From the NCBI GenBank assembly GCA_028284495.1, contig JANQRP010000007.1, positions 62,001-126,000 of the forward strand: a stretch of 64,000 nt of DNA. Reading direction: 5' to 3'. This DNA comes from Longimicrobiales bacterium. GTDB lineage: Bacteria; Gemmatimonadota; Gemmatimonadetes; Longimicrobiales; Gaopeijiaceae. Below, piece after piece: positions 27,165 through 36,095 of this stretch (positions are counted from its first letter, which is position 1; each line of letters starts with the position of its first letter). Position numbers and translations under genes: made by a program. Below the pieces are notes generated by a model, which saw nothing but the letters and a program-made list of their open reading frames with translations, did not search any database and was not told where the DNA came from.

Positions 27165-28706
27165 TCAGGCGCGACTCGCTTCTCGCCTCGCGCGGGCGCG
27201 GCGGTAGACCTCGGCGTACCGCTCGGCCGACCGATGCCACGAGAAGTCCTGCAGCATGGCGCGGCGGACGTGCTCTCGCCAAACGGCTCGGTCCCGGTAC
27301 ATCTCGATCGCATACCGGACCGCCTCCTCGAGCGCCCACGGCTCGTACTCGTCGAAGAGGAATCCCGTTACGCGATCCTCGATCGTGTCCGAGAGGCCCC
27401 CGACGCGTCGAGCCACGGGGAGCGCCCCATAGCGCTGCGAGCGCATCTGTGTGAGCCCGCATGGCTCATACATCGACGGCATCAGGAGGAAGTCCGCGGC
27501 CGCGAGAATCTCGTGCTCCCGCTTCTCCGTGAACTCGAAGATCCCGGCGACACGCGTGGGCCACGACGCGGCGAAGCCCCCGAGGGCGCGTCGATACCGC
27601 TCCTCGCCCTCGCCCAGGAACACCCACTGCGCGTCGGGCCTCGACACCATGTCGGAATCGATGATGAGGTCGAAGCCCTTCTGCCCGGCGAGCCGCGCCG
27701 TCATCCCGAAGAGGGGGATCTCCGGGTCCTCGACGAGTCCGAGTTCCCGCTGCAGCCACGCCTTGTTCTCGGCCTTGCCGGAGAGGTCGTCGGTGTCGAA
27801 CCTCGCGACGATTTCGGCGTCGGTTTCAGGATTCCAGGCTTCGTAGTCGATGCCGTTGAGAATCCCGACGAAACGATCCTGCAGGTCGCTGAAGGTCTCC
27901 TGGAGGCCGAACCCGCCGGCGGGTGTCCGCAGCTCCCGGGCGTGCGTGGGGCTCACCGTGGTGACGATGTCGGAGAAGTTCAGCCCCCCCTTGAGGAGAT
28001 TCACGCGTCCGTACCATTCCATCCGATCCCAGCGGAAGAGGTCCTCGGGTAATCCGAGTTCGCCGAGTACCTCCGCCGGGTAGTGGCCCTGGAACCCCGC
28101 ATTGTGTACGGTCAGCACCGAGCCGAAGGCCTCGTAGATCGGGTCCTGAGCCAGGATCGTCCTCAGGTAGACCGGGGCGAGGGCCGTGTGCCAGTCGTGC
28201 GGATGGATCAGCGCCGGCGCCCGCACGAGAGCCGGAAGCCACCGCAGGACCGCCATGCAGAAGAAGGAGAAGCGGAGGTGGTTGTCCCCGTAGTCTCCCC
28301 CCTCGCCGTAGATGCCCGGGCGACCGAAGTAGCCGTCGTGCTCGACAAAGAGTACCGTGGGGTCGCCCGTGGATCGGCACGGTTCGGAGTGGATGCGAGC
28401 CATCTCGCTGCGCCCGCCGATCTGGACGGGGAAGGCGTCCCCCATCGGCTCGAGGCGGGGGAACGCCCGCCGCACCTTTTCGTAGAGCGGCATGAAGACG
28501 AAGACCGGCCGGCCCGCTCGCGCCTGGAACTTCGCGATGCCCTGGACGGCCTCGGCCAGCCCGCCGGTGCGGGCGAAGGGCCAGTACTCGGCGGCGAGGT
28601 GTACGACCGCTTCGCGCTTCCCACCTGCGTCGAGAACCGGTGTGGTCTGAATGCTGGACACGGGTCGGGAGGTTCGCGGGTGTGGAGGGGGTCGGCCCGC
28701 AGGCAT
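27165..28706 (-). CDS. glgA: Glycogen/starch synthase
   Basis: A 513-residue GT5 enzyme; the ATG at 28706 is the first ATG in the frame, while GTG at 28661 is an alternative giving a shorter N-terminus. The N-terminal Rossmann domain has HLAAEYWPFARTGGLAEAV, IHPHDWHTALAP, TVHNAGFQG and NGIDYEAWNP. The C-terminal domain has FGMTARLAGQKGFDLI and the donor-site MPSMYEPCGLTQM...GALPVARRVGGLSDT. It elongates alpha-1,4-glucan from ADP-glucose. The family's KTGGL substrate motif reads RTGGL here, a conservative change. It is divergent from glgB with a 92-base shared upstream region and leads the operon with the GH57 fusion. No ADP-glucose pyrophosphorylase gene is present in the window. Confidence 0.94.
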   Translation of the reverse strand: MPAGRPPPHPRTSRPVSSIQTTPVLDAGGKREAVVHLAAEYWPFARTGGLAEAVQGIAKFQARAGRPVFVFMPLYEKVRRAFPRLEPMGDAFPVQIGGRSEMARIHSEPCRSTGDPTVLFVEHDGYFGRPGIYGEGGDYGDNHLRFSFFCMAVLRWLPALVRAPALIHPHDWHTALAPVYLRTILAQDPIYEAFGSVLTVHNAGFQGHYPAEVLGELGLPEDLFRWDRMEWYGRVNLLKGGLNFSDIVTTVSPTHARELRTPAGGFGLQETFSDLQDRFVGILNGIDYEAWNPETDAEIVARFDTDDLSGKAENKAWLQRELGLVEDPEIPLFGMTARLAGQKGFDLIIDSDMVSRPDAQWVFLGEGEERYRRALGGFAASWPTRVAGIFEFTEKREHEILAAADFLLMPSMYEPCGLTQMRSQRYGALPVARRVGGLSDTIEDRVTGFLFDEYEPWALEEAVRYAIEMYRDRAVWREHVRRAMLQDFSWHRSAERYAEVYRRARARREASRA

Positions 28707-28798
28707 GGGCTTCCCAACTGAAGTCGGCAGGGTAAAACGTCTGAAACGCACATGTCACGTTCGCGCAACCGATCTGTCCACGATCCACGACACGCCCG

Positions 28799-31036
28799 AT
28801 GACCAGCCGGCATGACATTACACCCGAGACCGCGTCCGCGCTCGTCGAAGGACGATGCGGAGATCCGTTTCGGGTGCTCGGCATCCACCCGACCGTCCAC
28901 GCGACCCTGCCGGGGCGGGTGATTCGAGCCTTCGTGCCGTGGGCGGCCTCTGTGCGGGTGGTCGTCGGTGGCGAGTCGATCCCGATGCGCCGCGTCGCGG
29001 AGGGCGTGTTCGAACGGGTCTTCTCCGAGGCGACCGAGTTCTTCCCGTACCGCCTGGATCTCGAAGACCCGGCGGGACGCCACTGGGAGGTCGACGATCC
29101 GTATCGTTTCGGACCGGTTCTGGACGAGGCGCGCGTCCACGCCTTTCTCGAAGGCCGCGAACGACGCGTCCACGAGCTGCTCGGCGCCCGACGGCTCGAA
29201 CACGAAGGTGTCGAGGGGACCCTCTTCGCGGTGTGGGCGCCCCACGCCCGTGCGGTCAATCTCCGCGGCGATCTCAATCACTGGGATGGCCGGTGCCACC
29301 CGATGCGGCCGCGCGGCGCGACCGGCGTCTGGGAATTGTTCGTCCCGGGCGTGGACGTCGGCACCCGCTACAAGTACGGGATCGTGACCGGTGACGGCCT
29401 CCGCCTCGAGAAGGCCGATCCGTGCGGGCGTGCCGTCGAACTGCGCCCGGCGACCGCCTCCGAGGTGTGGGATCCGCGACGGTACTCCTGGGGCGACGGG
29501 TCGTGGATGGCGTCGCGGAGTGCGAGGCTCTGGGACGGCGAGCCCGTATCCGTCTACGAGGTCCATCTCGGCTCGTGGCGACGCCGCGCGCACGCCGATC
29601 GCGACGACGGCGACGATACCGGCTGGCTGAGCTACCGCGAGCTCGCCGACGAGCTGATTCCCTACGTGCGTGATCTGGGCTTCAGCCATATCGAGCTGCT
29701 CCCGGTGATGGAGCACCCGCTCGACCAGAGCTGGGGATACCAGCCACTCGGCTTCTTCGCGCCGACGTCACGGTTCGGATCGCCGGACGACTTCCGATAC
29801 TTCGTGGACACCGCCCATCGGGCCGGGCTGGGTGTCATCCTCGACTGGGTCCCGAGTCACTTCCCCGAGGACGCACCCGGGCTCGTGCGCTTCGACGGAA
29901 CGCGCCTCTACGAGCACTCCGACCCGCGGCAGGCCCGCCACCCGGACTGGGGCACGCTCACCTTCGATCTCGGCAAGCCGGAGGTGCGGTCGTTCCTGAT
30001 TTCGAGCGCGCTCCACTGGATCGAGGACTATCACGTCGACGGACTGCGCGTCGACGCCGTCGCGTCGATGCTGTATCTCGACTACTCCCGCCGGGAAGGC
30101 GAGTGGGTTCCCAATCTCCACGGCGAGAAGGAGAACCTCGATGCGATCTCGTTCCTCGAGGAGTTGAACGGGGTCGTCGAGCGGGAGTGCCCCGGCGTCC
30201 TCATGGTCGCGGAAGAGTCGACGGCGTGGCCCCGCGTCTCGCACGGTGTCGACGTCGGCGGGCTCGGGTTCGATCAGAAGTGGAACATGGGATGGATGAA
30301 CGACACCCTCCACGTCATGGCCACGGACCCGATCTATCGCCGATTCACCTACGACGCGCTGACGTTCTCGCTCTTCTACGCGTTCAGCGAGCGCTTCGTG
30401 CTCCCCCTGTCCCACGACGAGGTCGTGCACGGGAAGCGGTCGCTGCTCGGACGCATGCCCGGGCCGCCCGCCGAGAGGTTCGCGAATCTCCGCCTGCTAC
30501 TGGCGTACCTCTGGGCCCACCCCGGAAAGAAGCTCCTCTTCATGGGTGGGGAGTTCGGGCAGGAGCGCGAGTGGGCGGTGGATGGCGAGCTGGACTGGCA
30601 CCTCCTGGATCGCCCGGAGCACCGGGGCGTGCAGCGGCTCGTGAAGGACCTCAACCGCGTGTATCGGGCGACGCCCGCACTCCACGTCCAGGATCACCGT
30701 CCCGAGGGGTTCGAGTGGCTCGACTGCCATGACGCCGACCGCGTGACGCTTTCCTTTCTTCGGTGGGCCCCCGGATGGACGGAGCCCGTCGTGGTCGTCG
30801 CCAACTTCACGCCCGTCCCGCGCGACGACTTCCGGCTCCCCGTTCCGTGGGCCGGCCGCTACGACGTACTCCTCGACTCGAGCGCGGCCGAGTACGGGGG
30901 GGACGGCGGCGTCGGCGCGGACGGCTTCGAGGCCCGCGCGGAGCGCCTCCAGGGACGCGACTGGGTCCTCGACCTGCCCCTGCCGGGGCTCGGCGTCGTC
31001 CTGCTGCAGTGGAGGAGCGCCGACTCAGTCGCCTGA
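28799..31036 (+). CDS. glgB: 1,4-alpha-glucan branching enzyme
   Basis: A 745-residue GH13 enzyme starting at the ATG at 28799. It carries the extra N-terminal CBM48-type domain (RVLGIHP...) of the longer GlgB class, a second CBM48 (TLFAVWAPHARAVNLRGDLNHWDG), and the catalytic barrel with HIELLPVMEHPLDQSWGYQ, the nucleophile aspartate in GLRVDAVASMLYLDY, the glutamate in LMVAEESTAWP and the transition-state HD in LSHDEVVHGK. The C-terminal alpha-amylase domain is complete. It forms alpha-1,6 branches in glycogen. It is divergent from glgA and tail-to-tail with glgP, the two stop ends overlapping by 12 bases (31025-31036). Confidence 0.96.
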   Translation: MTSRHDITPETASALVEGRCGDPFRVLGIHPTVHATLPGRVIRAFVPWAASVRVVVGGESIPMRRVAEGVFERVFSEATEFFPYRLDLEDPAGRHWEVDDPYRFGPVLDEARVHAFLEGRERRVHELLGARRLEHEGVEGTLFAVWAPHARAVNLRGDLNHWDGRCHPMRPRGATGVWELFVPGVDVGTRYKYGIVTGDGLRLEKADPCGRAVELRPATASEVWDPRRYSWGDGSWMASRSARLWDGEPVSVYEVHLGSWRRRAHADRDDGDDTGWLSYRELADELIPYVRDLGFSHIELLPVMEHPLDQSWGYQPLGFFAPTSRFGSPDDFRYFVDTAHRAGLGVILDWVPSHFPEDAPGLVRFDGTRLYEHSDPRQARHPDWGTLTFDLGKPEVRSFLISSALHWIEDYHVDGLRVDAVASMLYLDYSRREGEWVPNLHGEKENLDAISFLEELNGVVERECPGVLMVAEESTAWPRVSHGVDVGGLGFDQKWNMGWMNDTLHVMATDPIYRRFTYDALTFSLFYAFSERFVLPLSHDEVVHGKRSLLGRMPGPPAERFANLRLLLAYLWAHPGKKLLFMGGEFGQEREWAVDGELDWHLLDRPEHRGVQRLVKDLNRVYRATPALHVQDHRPEGFEWLDCHDADRVTLSFLRWAPGWTEPVVVVANFTPVPRDDFRLPVPWAGRYDVLLDSSAAEYGGDGGVGADGFEARAERLQGRDWVLDLPLPGLGVVLLQWRSADSVA

Positions 31037-33247
31037 GGAAACCGATGGCGTGATGGGGATCACGTCGCCGCTCGGGGGCGCGATGGTGGCGTCGGTGGGC
31101 GGGTCGTCCATCTCGCGGGCACCGGCGAGCGCGGGCACGTAGAAGTCCCGCGCGTACTCCTGCACCATGCGGCGCGTGGTGTACCGCGAGGCCGCGACGC
31201 GCAGGGCGTTCTTCATCCGCTTCACGTATCCGGTCGGGACGTTGCGGTCGTCCCGATCGTAGTAGAGCGGCACGACCTCACGCTCCAGGATCCGGAAGAG
31301 GGACTCGTGGTCGTGCCGGTCCACCTCGTCGTCGGCGCCCTCGGCGAGGGGCAGCGCCCATCCGTTCGTCCCGTCGAAGCCCTCCGCCCACCACCCGTCG
31401 AGCGAGCTGAGCTGGGGCACGCAGTTGAGTCCCGCCTTCATGCCGCTCGTTCCGGACGCCTCCATCGGCACGCGTGGCACGTTGAGCCAGAGGTCGACAC
31501 CCTGGACCAGCCGATGCGCGAGGTGGAGTTCGTAGTCCTCGACGAAGGCGATGCGGCCCTCGAACCGGACGTCGCGCGTCGCGCTCCACACCCGCTGCAG
31601 CACGGCCTTCGCCTGGTCGTCCGCGGGATGCGCCTTGCCGGCGAAGAGAATCTGCACCGGCCGGTGCGGGTCGGTGAGGAGCCGCTGGAGACGCTCCTCG
31701 TCGAGGAAGAGCAGGTGCGCCCGCTTGTACGTCGCGAAGCGGCGCGCGAAGCCGATCGTGAGCGGCTTCGGGCCGAGGAGCGTCCCCGCGCCGACGAGGT
31801 GCGCGGCCTCCTTCCAGAGCTCCTTCCAGCGGCTCCGGGCCTGCTCCCGGCAGAAGTCGAGAAGCTGCTTCTTGAGATCGATGTGGATCTCCCACACCGC
31901 CGCGTCGTCGAGGTCGAGCACCTGCTCCCAGAAGCCGTCCTCGTCGTGCCGCCCCCAGTCCGGTCCGAAGTGCCTGTCGAGGAGTTCCATGTACGAGTGA
32001 GCCATCCAGCTCCCGACATGAACGCCGTTCGTGACCGAGCGGATCGGTACCGCCGAGGCGTCGCGGCCCGGCCACATCGGCGTCCACAGGTCCCGCGTGA
32101 CGGCACCATGCTTCGCGGAGACGCCGTTGACGTGCGTCGACAGCCGAATGCCGGCCGCCGTCATGTGGAAACGGCCGTGATCGATCGTCGGGTGGTGACC
32201 CAGCTGCGAGAAGGTCGCGCGGTCGATCCCGGTCGAGTCGAAGTACGAGCCGCACACCGCGTCCACGAGCTCGGGAGCGAACATGTCGTGCCCCGCAGGC
32301 ACGGGCGTGTGGGTCGTGAAGACGCTGCGGGCGCGCACCTCGGCCATCGCGTCCTCGAAGGACTCGCCGCCATCGACCAGTTCCCGGAGACGTTCCACCA
32401 TCATGAAGGCGGCATGCCCCTCGTTGGCGTGCCACGCGGTCGGATCGATCCCGAGGGTCCGGAGCACGCGCACACCACCGACCCCGAGCACCCACTCCTG
32501 CTTCAGCCGATGCTCGCGCCCGCCTCCGTAGAGTCGATACGTGAGCTCGCGGTCCTCGGGGTGGTTCTCCTCCAGACGCGTGTCGAGCAGGATCAGGTGG
32601 AGGCGGCCGACGTTGAGGCGCCACGCACCGATGTGGATGTCGCGGCCGCCCGTCCGCAGGGTCGCGAGCGCGAGCTTCCCGTCGGGACCGACCACGTGCT
32701 CGATCGGTTTGTCGACCGGGTCGAAGGCCTCGCCGGAGCCCTCCTGCCAGCCCTCCAGGTTGAGCTTCTGATCGAAGTATCCCTGATGGTACATCAGCCC
32801 GACACCGACCAGGGGCACGCCCAGATCGGACGCCGCCTTGCAGTGGTCTCCCGCGAGCACGCCGAGTCCGCCCGAGTAGATCGGGATGCTGCTGTGCAGA
32901 CCGAACTCGGCGCAGAAATAGGCGATCGTCCGGTCCGCCATCTCCGGGTAGCTGCGGCGAAACCACGTGTCCTCGGACGTGAGCGCCCGGTCGAACTCCT
33001 CCATGACCGCGTCGTACTTGGCCAGAAACGCCGGGTCCTTGGCGAGTTCGGCCAGCTGGCCGGGCTCGATCTGGCGGAGCATCGCGACCGGGTTGTGGCG
33101 AACCGCGGTCCAGAGCACCGGATCGATGTCGTACCGCAGGAAGAGCCGCGCGGAACGATTCCAGCGCCACCACAGGTTCAGCGCCAGTCGCTCGAGACCG
33201 GCGATCCGCCTGGGGAGATACGGAATCTTGCTGGACGATCCGGTCAT
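31025..33247 (-). CDS. glgP: Alpha-glucan phosphorylase (short GlgP type with DUF3417)
   Basis: A 740-residue GT35 phosphorylase from the ATG at 33247. The N-terminal DUF3417 region (LERLALNLWWRWNRSARLFL) marks the alternative alpha-glucan phosphorylase group. The catalytic part has FCAEFGLHSSIPIYSGGLGVLAGD, WHANEGHAAF, THTPVPAGHD, SVTNGVHVGSW, and the pyridoxal-phosphate lysine in SGTSGMKAGLN. It releases glucose-1-phosphate from glycogen or maltodextrin. Tail-to-tail overlap with glgB and proximity to glgA and the GH57 fusion place synthesis and breakdown in one locus. The last 15 residues (IPITPSVSSGD) look disordered. Confidence 0.95.
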   Translation of the reverse strand: MTGSSSKIPYLPRRIAGLERLALNLWWRWNRSARLFLRYDIDPVLWTAVRHNPVAMLRQIEPGQLAELAKDPAFLAKYDAVMEEFDRALTSEDTWFRRSYPEMADRTIAYFCAEFGLHSSIPIYSGGLGVLAGDHCKAASDLGVPLVGVGLMYHQGYFDQKLNLEGWQEGSGEAFDPVDKPIEHVVGPDGKLALATLRTGGRDIHIGAWRLNVGRLHLILLDTRLEENHPEDRELTYRLYGGGREHRLKQEWVLGVGGVRVLRTLGIDPTAWHANEGHAAFMMVERLRELVDGGESFEDAMAEVRARSVFTTHTPVPAGHDMFAPELVDAVCGSYFDSTGIDRATFSQLGHHPTIDHGRFHMTAAGIRLSTHVNGVSAKHGAVTRDLWTPMWPGRDASAVPIRSVTNGVHVGSWMAHSYMELLDRHFGPDWGRHDEDGFWEQVLDLDDAAVWEIHIDLKKQLLDFCREQARSRWKELWKEAAHLVGAGTLLGPKPLTIGFARRFATYKRAHLLFLDEERLQRLLTDPHRPVQILFAGKAHPADDQAKAVLQRVWSATRDVRFEGRIAFVEDYELHLAHRLVQGVDLWLNVPRVPMEASGTSGMKAGLNCVPQLSSLDGWWAEGFDGTNGWALPLAEGADDEVDRHDHESLFRILEREVVPLYYDRDDRNVPTGYVKRMKNALRVAASRYTTRRMVQEYARDFYVPALAGAREMDDPPTDATIAPPSGDVIPITPSVSSGD

Positions 33248-33429
33248 GGGTGCAGGCCGGGAAGCACGAGGGGACGAACGGGGGAGGATGACGGCCGCTT
33301 CGTCGTACTCCCCAGCGGCAATGTCGTTTCTGCGCGCTGCGAAGTGAAGAGGTCCGACTTCGACGAACGCCCCACGGTTCGCTAACCTGCCGGGGTCTCG
33401 CCCGGACACCCGCGGATCACAGGACAGCG

Positions 33430-35475
33430 ATGGCGGCAGAGCAGGGATTCAAGCGCAACATCGGCCTCTTCATGGCGGTCATGATCGGCATCGGTGCCAT
33501 GATGGGGCCGGGGATCTTCGCGCTGCCGAGCGTGGTGGCGGGATCGATCGGGCCGCTCGGCATCCTCGCCTACCTGGCGATGGGCGTCCTGACGCTGTTC
33601 ACGGCGCTCAACTACGGCGAGCTGGGCGCCGCCATCCCGGTGGCGGGCGGCGGCTACTCATTCGTGAGCCGCACCCTCCCCCGCCCCGTCGCCTTCCTGA
33701 CGGGCTGGTTCTTCTGGATTGGCAACACGCTCGCGTGCGCGCTCTACGTCGTGATCTTCGCGATCACAATCCAGTACTACTTCTGGCCGAGCGCGAGCGT
33801 ATTCGCGATCACCCTCGTGACGACCGTGTTCTTCACGATCACGAACCTTCGTGGGCAGGTGGAGGCGCTCAAGGTCATCACGGCGATGAACATCGTCGAG
33901 CTGCTGGTGCTGCTCGGCGTCGGGCTGCTCGGGGCCTCGTTCGTGGAGCCCGCCAACCTCGAGCCGTTCGCGCCGATGGGGCTGGGCCCGCTCATCCCCA
34001 CGATGGGGCTGATCTACATCTCCTACGTGGGATTCGACCTGATCACGGTCGCGGCCGAGGAGATCATCGATCCTGCCCGGACGATCCCGCGCGCGATCCT
34101 GATCACGCTCGGCGTGGGCGTCGTGATCTACGTGCTGGTCCTCTGGGTCATGATGGGGGTGGTGAACTACGACGAACTCGCCCGGACCGACACGCCCTTC
34201 ATCTACCTGGCCGATCACCTCTTCGGCGCGTGGGGCCGGTGGGCGGGAATCGTGGCCACCATCATGGCGAGCCTCTCGGCCTTCAGCGTCACGCTGGGCG
34301 CCAGCTCGCGGGTCCTGTACGCGCTGGGACGGGACGGCCACTTCCCGGCGGCATTCGCGCGGCTGCACGCGCGGCACCGGACGCCCCACATCGCCCTGTT
34401 CATCTGCGCAGGGCTCGTCGTGCTTCTGAGCGCGCTCGGTGTGGTCCGCTTCCTCGCCTCGGTCAGCAGCTTCGGCTACCTGATCGCCATCGGGATCGTG
34501 AACTACTCCGTCATCGCGCTCCACCGGCGGATGCCCAACCTGCGGCGTCCCTTCCGGGTGGCACTCTATCCGCTCACCCCCATTCTCGGCGTCGTCGCCT
34601 GCTGGTTCTTCGTTCCCACGCTCGAGGCCCGCAGTCTCCTTCTCGGCGCCGGGCTGACAGCGATCGGTGTCGTCCTCTACCTTTTCCAGCCCGCGAACCG
34701 CGAGGAGCTCGGTGGCCTGTCCACGCTCCTGCACCGGCTGCGACTTCGAATCCGAGCTCTCTGGAGACCCAAGATGCGCGTGCTGATCATCGGAGGAGGA
34801 AATCAGGGCAGCAACATCGCCGACCGACTCCTGAAGCAGGACGAGTTCCGAATGGTATTCCGGTCCGCGGAGTACCAGATCACCTTCGTCGAGGAGGACG
34901 AAGCCCGCTCCGAGGAGCTGGGACGCCGCTTCAACGTGCCGGTCCTTCACGGGGACGGGACCAAGCCGGAGGTGCTGGCCCAGGCCGAGCCCGAGAGCCT
35001 CGATGTCGCGATCGCCGCCGCCGACAACGACGACCGAAACACGATCATCGCGCTGCAGGCGAAGCGTCTCGGCGTGCCGCGCGTGATCGCCATCGCCCGT
35101 GACCCCGACCAGGTATCCCTCCTGGAGGACCACGGTGTCGTGTGCATCAGCGCCCCCTTCGCGACCGCGGCGATGGTCGAGAACTACCTCGACCGGCCGG
35201 GCGTCGCCGAACTGATCCAGATCGAGGGTGGCGTGGCGAACCTCATCGACGTGCACGTTCCGACCGACGGCGAGGTGGTCGGAAAGCACATTCAGGACAT
35301 CGACATTCCCCGGGAGTGTGTCGTCGCAGCGGTCATCCGCGAGGGGCAGTTCGTCGTCCCGCGTGGCAAGACCGAGATCCTGAAGGACGACCACGTGGTG
35401 TTCGTGGGCCCACCCTCCGCGGTGCAGGCGGCGAGGGACGTGTTCGTGCGGGAGGGAAAGACGGCTGGGCGGTAG
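33430..35475 (+). CDS. APC-family permease fused to RCK (TrkA-N/TrkA-C) domains
   Basis: A 681-residue fusion. Residues 1-430 are an amino acid-polyamine-organocation permease with about 12 TM segments, opening with the unwound-helix motif GIGAMMGPGIFALP and VAGGGYSFVSR. From about Met449 comes a cytosolic RCK_N domain with Rossmann GGGNQGSN and aspartate/glutamate-rich FVEEDE, then HGDGTKPEVL, and a C-terminal RCK_C (VVGKHIQDIDIPRECVVAAVIREG). RCK domains bind NAD(H), ATP or cyclic dinucleotides and usually gate K+ transport. Together this suggests a nucleotide-gated secondary transporter of amino acids or K+. It is divergent from glgP and convergent with ferritin. Confidence 0.87.
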   Translation: MAAEQGFKRNIGLFMAVMIGIGAMMGPGIFALPSVVAGSIGPLGILAYLAMGVLTLFTALNYGELGAAIPVAGGGYSFVSRTLPRPVAFLTGWFFWIGNTLACALYVVIFAITIQYYFWPSASVFAITLVTTVFFTITNLRGQVEALKVITAMNIVELLVLLGVGLLGASFVEPANLEPFAPMGLGPLIPTMGLIYISYVGFDLITVAAEEIIDPARTIPRAILITLGVGVVIYVLVLWVMMGVVNYDELARTDTPFIYLADHLFGAWGRWAGIVATIMASLSAFSVTLGASSRVLYALGRDGHFPAAFARLHARHRTPHIALFICAGLVVLLSALGVVRFLASVSSFGYLIAIGIVNYSVIALHRRMPNLRRPFRVALYPLTPILGVVACWFFVPTLEARSLLLGAGLTAIGVVLYLFQPANREELGGLSTLLHRLRLRIRALWRPKMRVLIIGGGNQGSNIADRLLKQDEFRMVFRSAEYQITFVEEDEARSEELGRRFNVPVLHGDGTKPEVLAQAEPESLDVAIAAADNDDRNTIIALQAKRLGVPRVIAIARDPDQVSLLEDHGVVCISAPFATAAMVENYLDRPGVAELIQIEGGVANLIDVHVPTDGEVVGKHIQDIDIPRECVVAAVIREGQFVVPRGKTEILKDDHVVFVGPPSAVQAARDVFVREGKTAGR

Positions 35476-35481
35476 CCGCCC
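35467..35481. terminator. GC hairpin with a stop codon in its loop
   Basis: GGGCGG (35467-35472) and CCGCCC (35476-35481) flank TAG, the stop codon of the permease-RCK gene. The hairpin falls between two convergent genes only 12 bases apart, so it may stop transcription from both sides. No U-tract is present. Confidence 0.4.
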
Positions 35482-35487
35482 ACGCCG

Positions 35488-35991
35488 TCAGTCGCCGTGG
35501 TCTTCCGCCGCCCGGCCGCCGAACTCCCGGTCCAGGAACAGCAGCGACGCCGCGTCGTCCCCCGCACGCGTCAGCAGATCGACGGCGCGCCCCGCGTTCT
35601 CCTCCTCCTCGACCTGCTCGGTAACGAACCAGTCGAGCTCACGCTGGGTGGCGACATCGTTGTGGTCGCCGGCGAGCGCGTACAGACGATGGATCGAAGC
35701 GGTCACCGCCTGCTCGTGCTCTAGGGCGTTCCGGAAGGCCTGGAGCGGCGCCCCGAACTCCTCCGGCGGGCAGGGAATCGCCTGCAGTACCACCCGCCCA
35801 CCGCGCCGGTTCACGTAGTCGAAGAGGCGCATCGCGTGCTCCAGCTCCTCCCGGGCCTGGAGCCGCATCCAGTGGGCGAATCCGTCGTAGGACTGCGCCT
35901 CGAACTGGGCGGCCATCGCGAGATAGACGTACCCGGACGAGAGCTCCATCCGGATCTGATCGTTGAGTGCTGCCTGGACTTCGGGGCCCAT
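35488..35991 (-). CDS. Non-heme ferritin
   Basis: A 167-residue ferritin of the bacterial FtnA type. The four-helix-bundle ferroxidase residues can be read directly: Glu16 (RMELSSGYVYLAM), Glu49 and His52 (REELEHAMRLFDY), Glu93 (EHEQAVTA), and Gln126/Glu129 (WFVTEQVEEEE). It should oxidise Fe(II) and store iron as a 24-mer in the cytosol. No heme-binding Met typical of bacterioferritin is evident. It is convergent with the permease-RCK fusion and last in a run of minus-strand genes. The 104 bases upstream separate it from the metallo-beta-lactamase-fold gene and hold no gene; I could not identify a Fur box there. Confidence 0.93.
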   Translation of the reverse strand: MGPEVQAALNDQIRMELSSGYVYLAMAAQFEAQSYDGFAHWMRLQAREELEHAMRLFDYVNRRGGRVVLQAIPCPPEEFGAPLQAFRNALEHEQAVTASIHRLYALAGDHNDVATQRELDWFVTEQVEEEENAGRAVDLLTRAGDDAASLLFLDREFGGRAAEDHGD

Positions 35992-36095
35992 GTCGAATCG
36001 ACTCCTCTGTGAGCGTGGGACTACGTGCCCTCGATCGGGCGTTCCTCAAGATGTGACGCACGCCTCGATCGCGCTTCTCGGGAGCCTGCGCCGGA

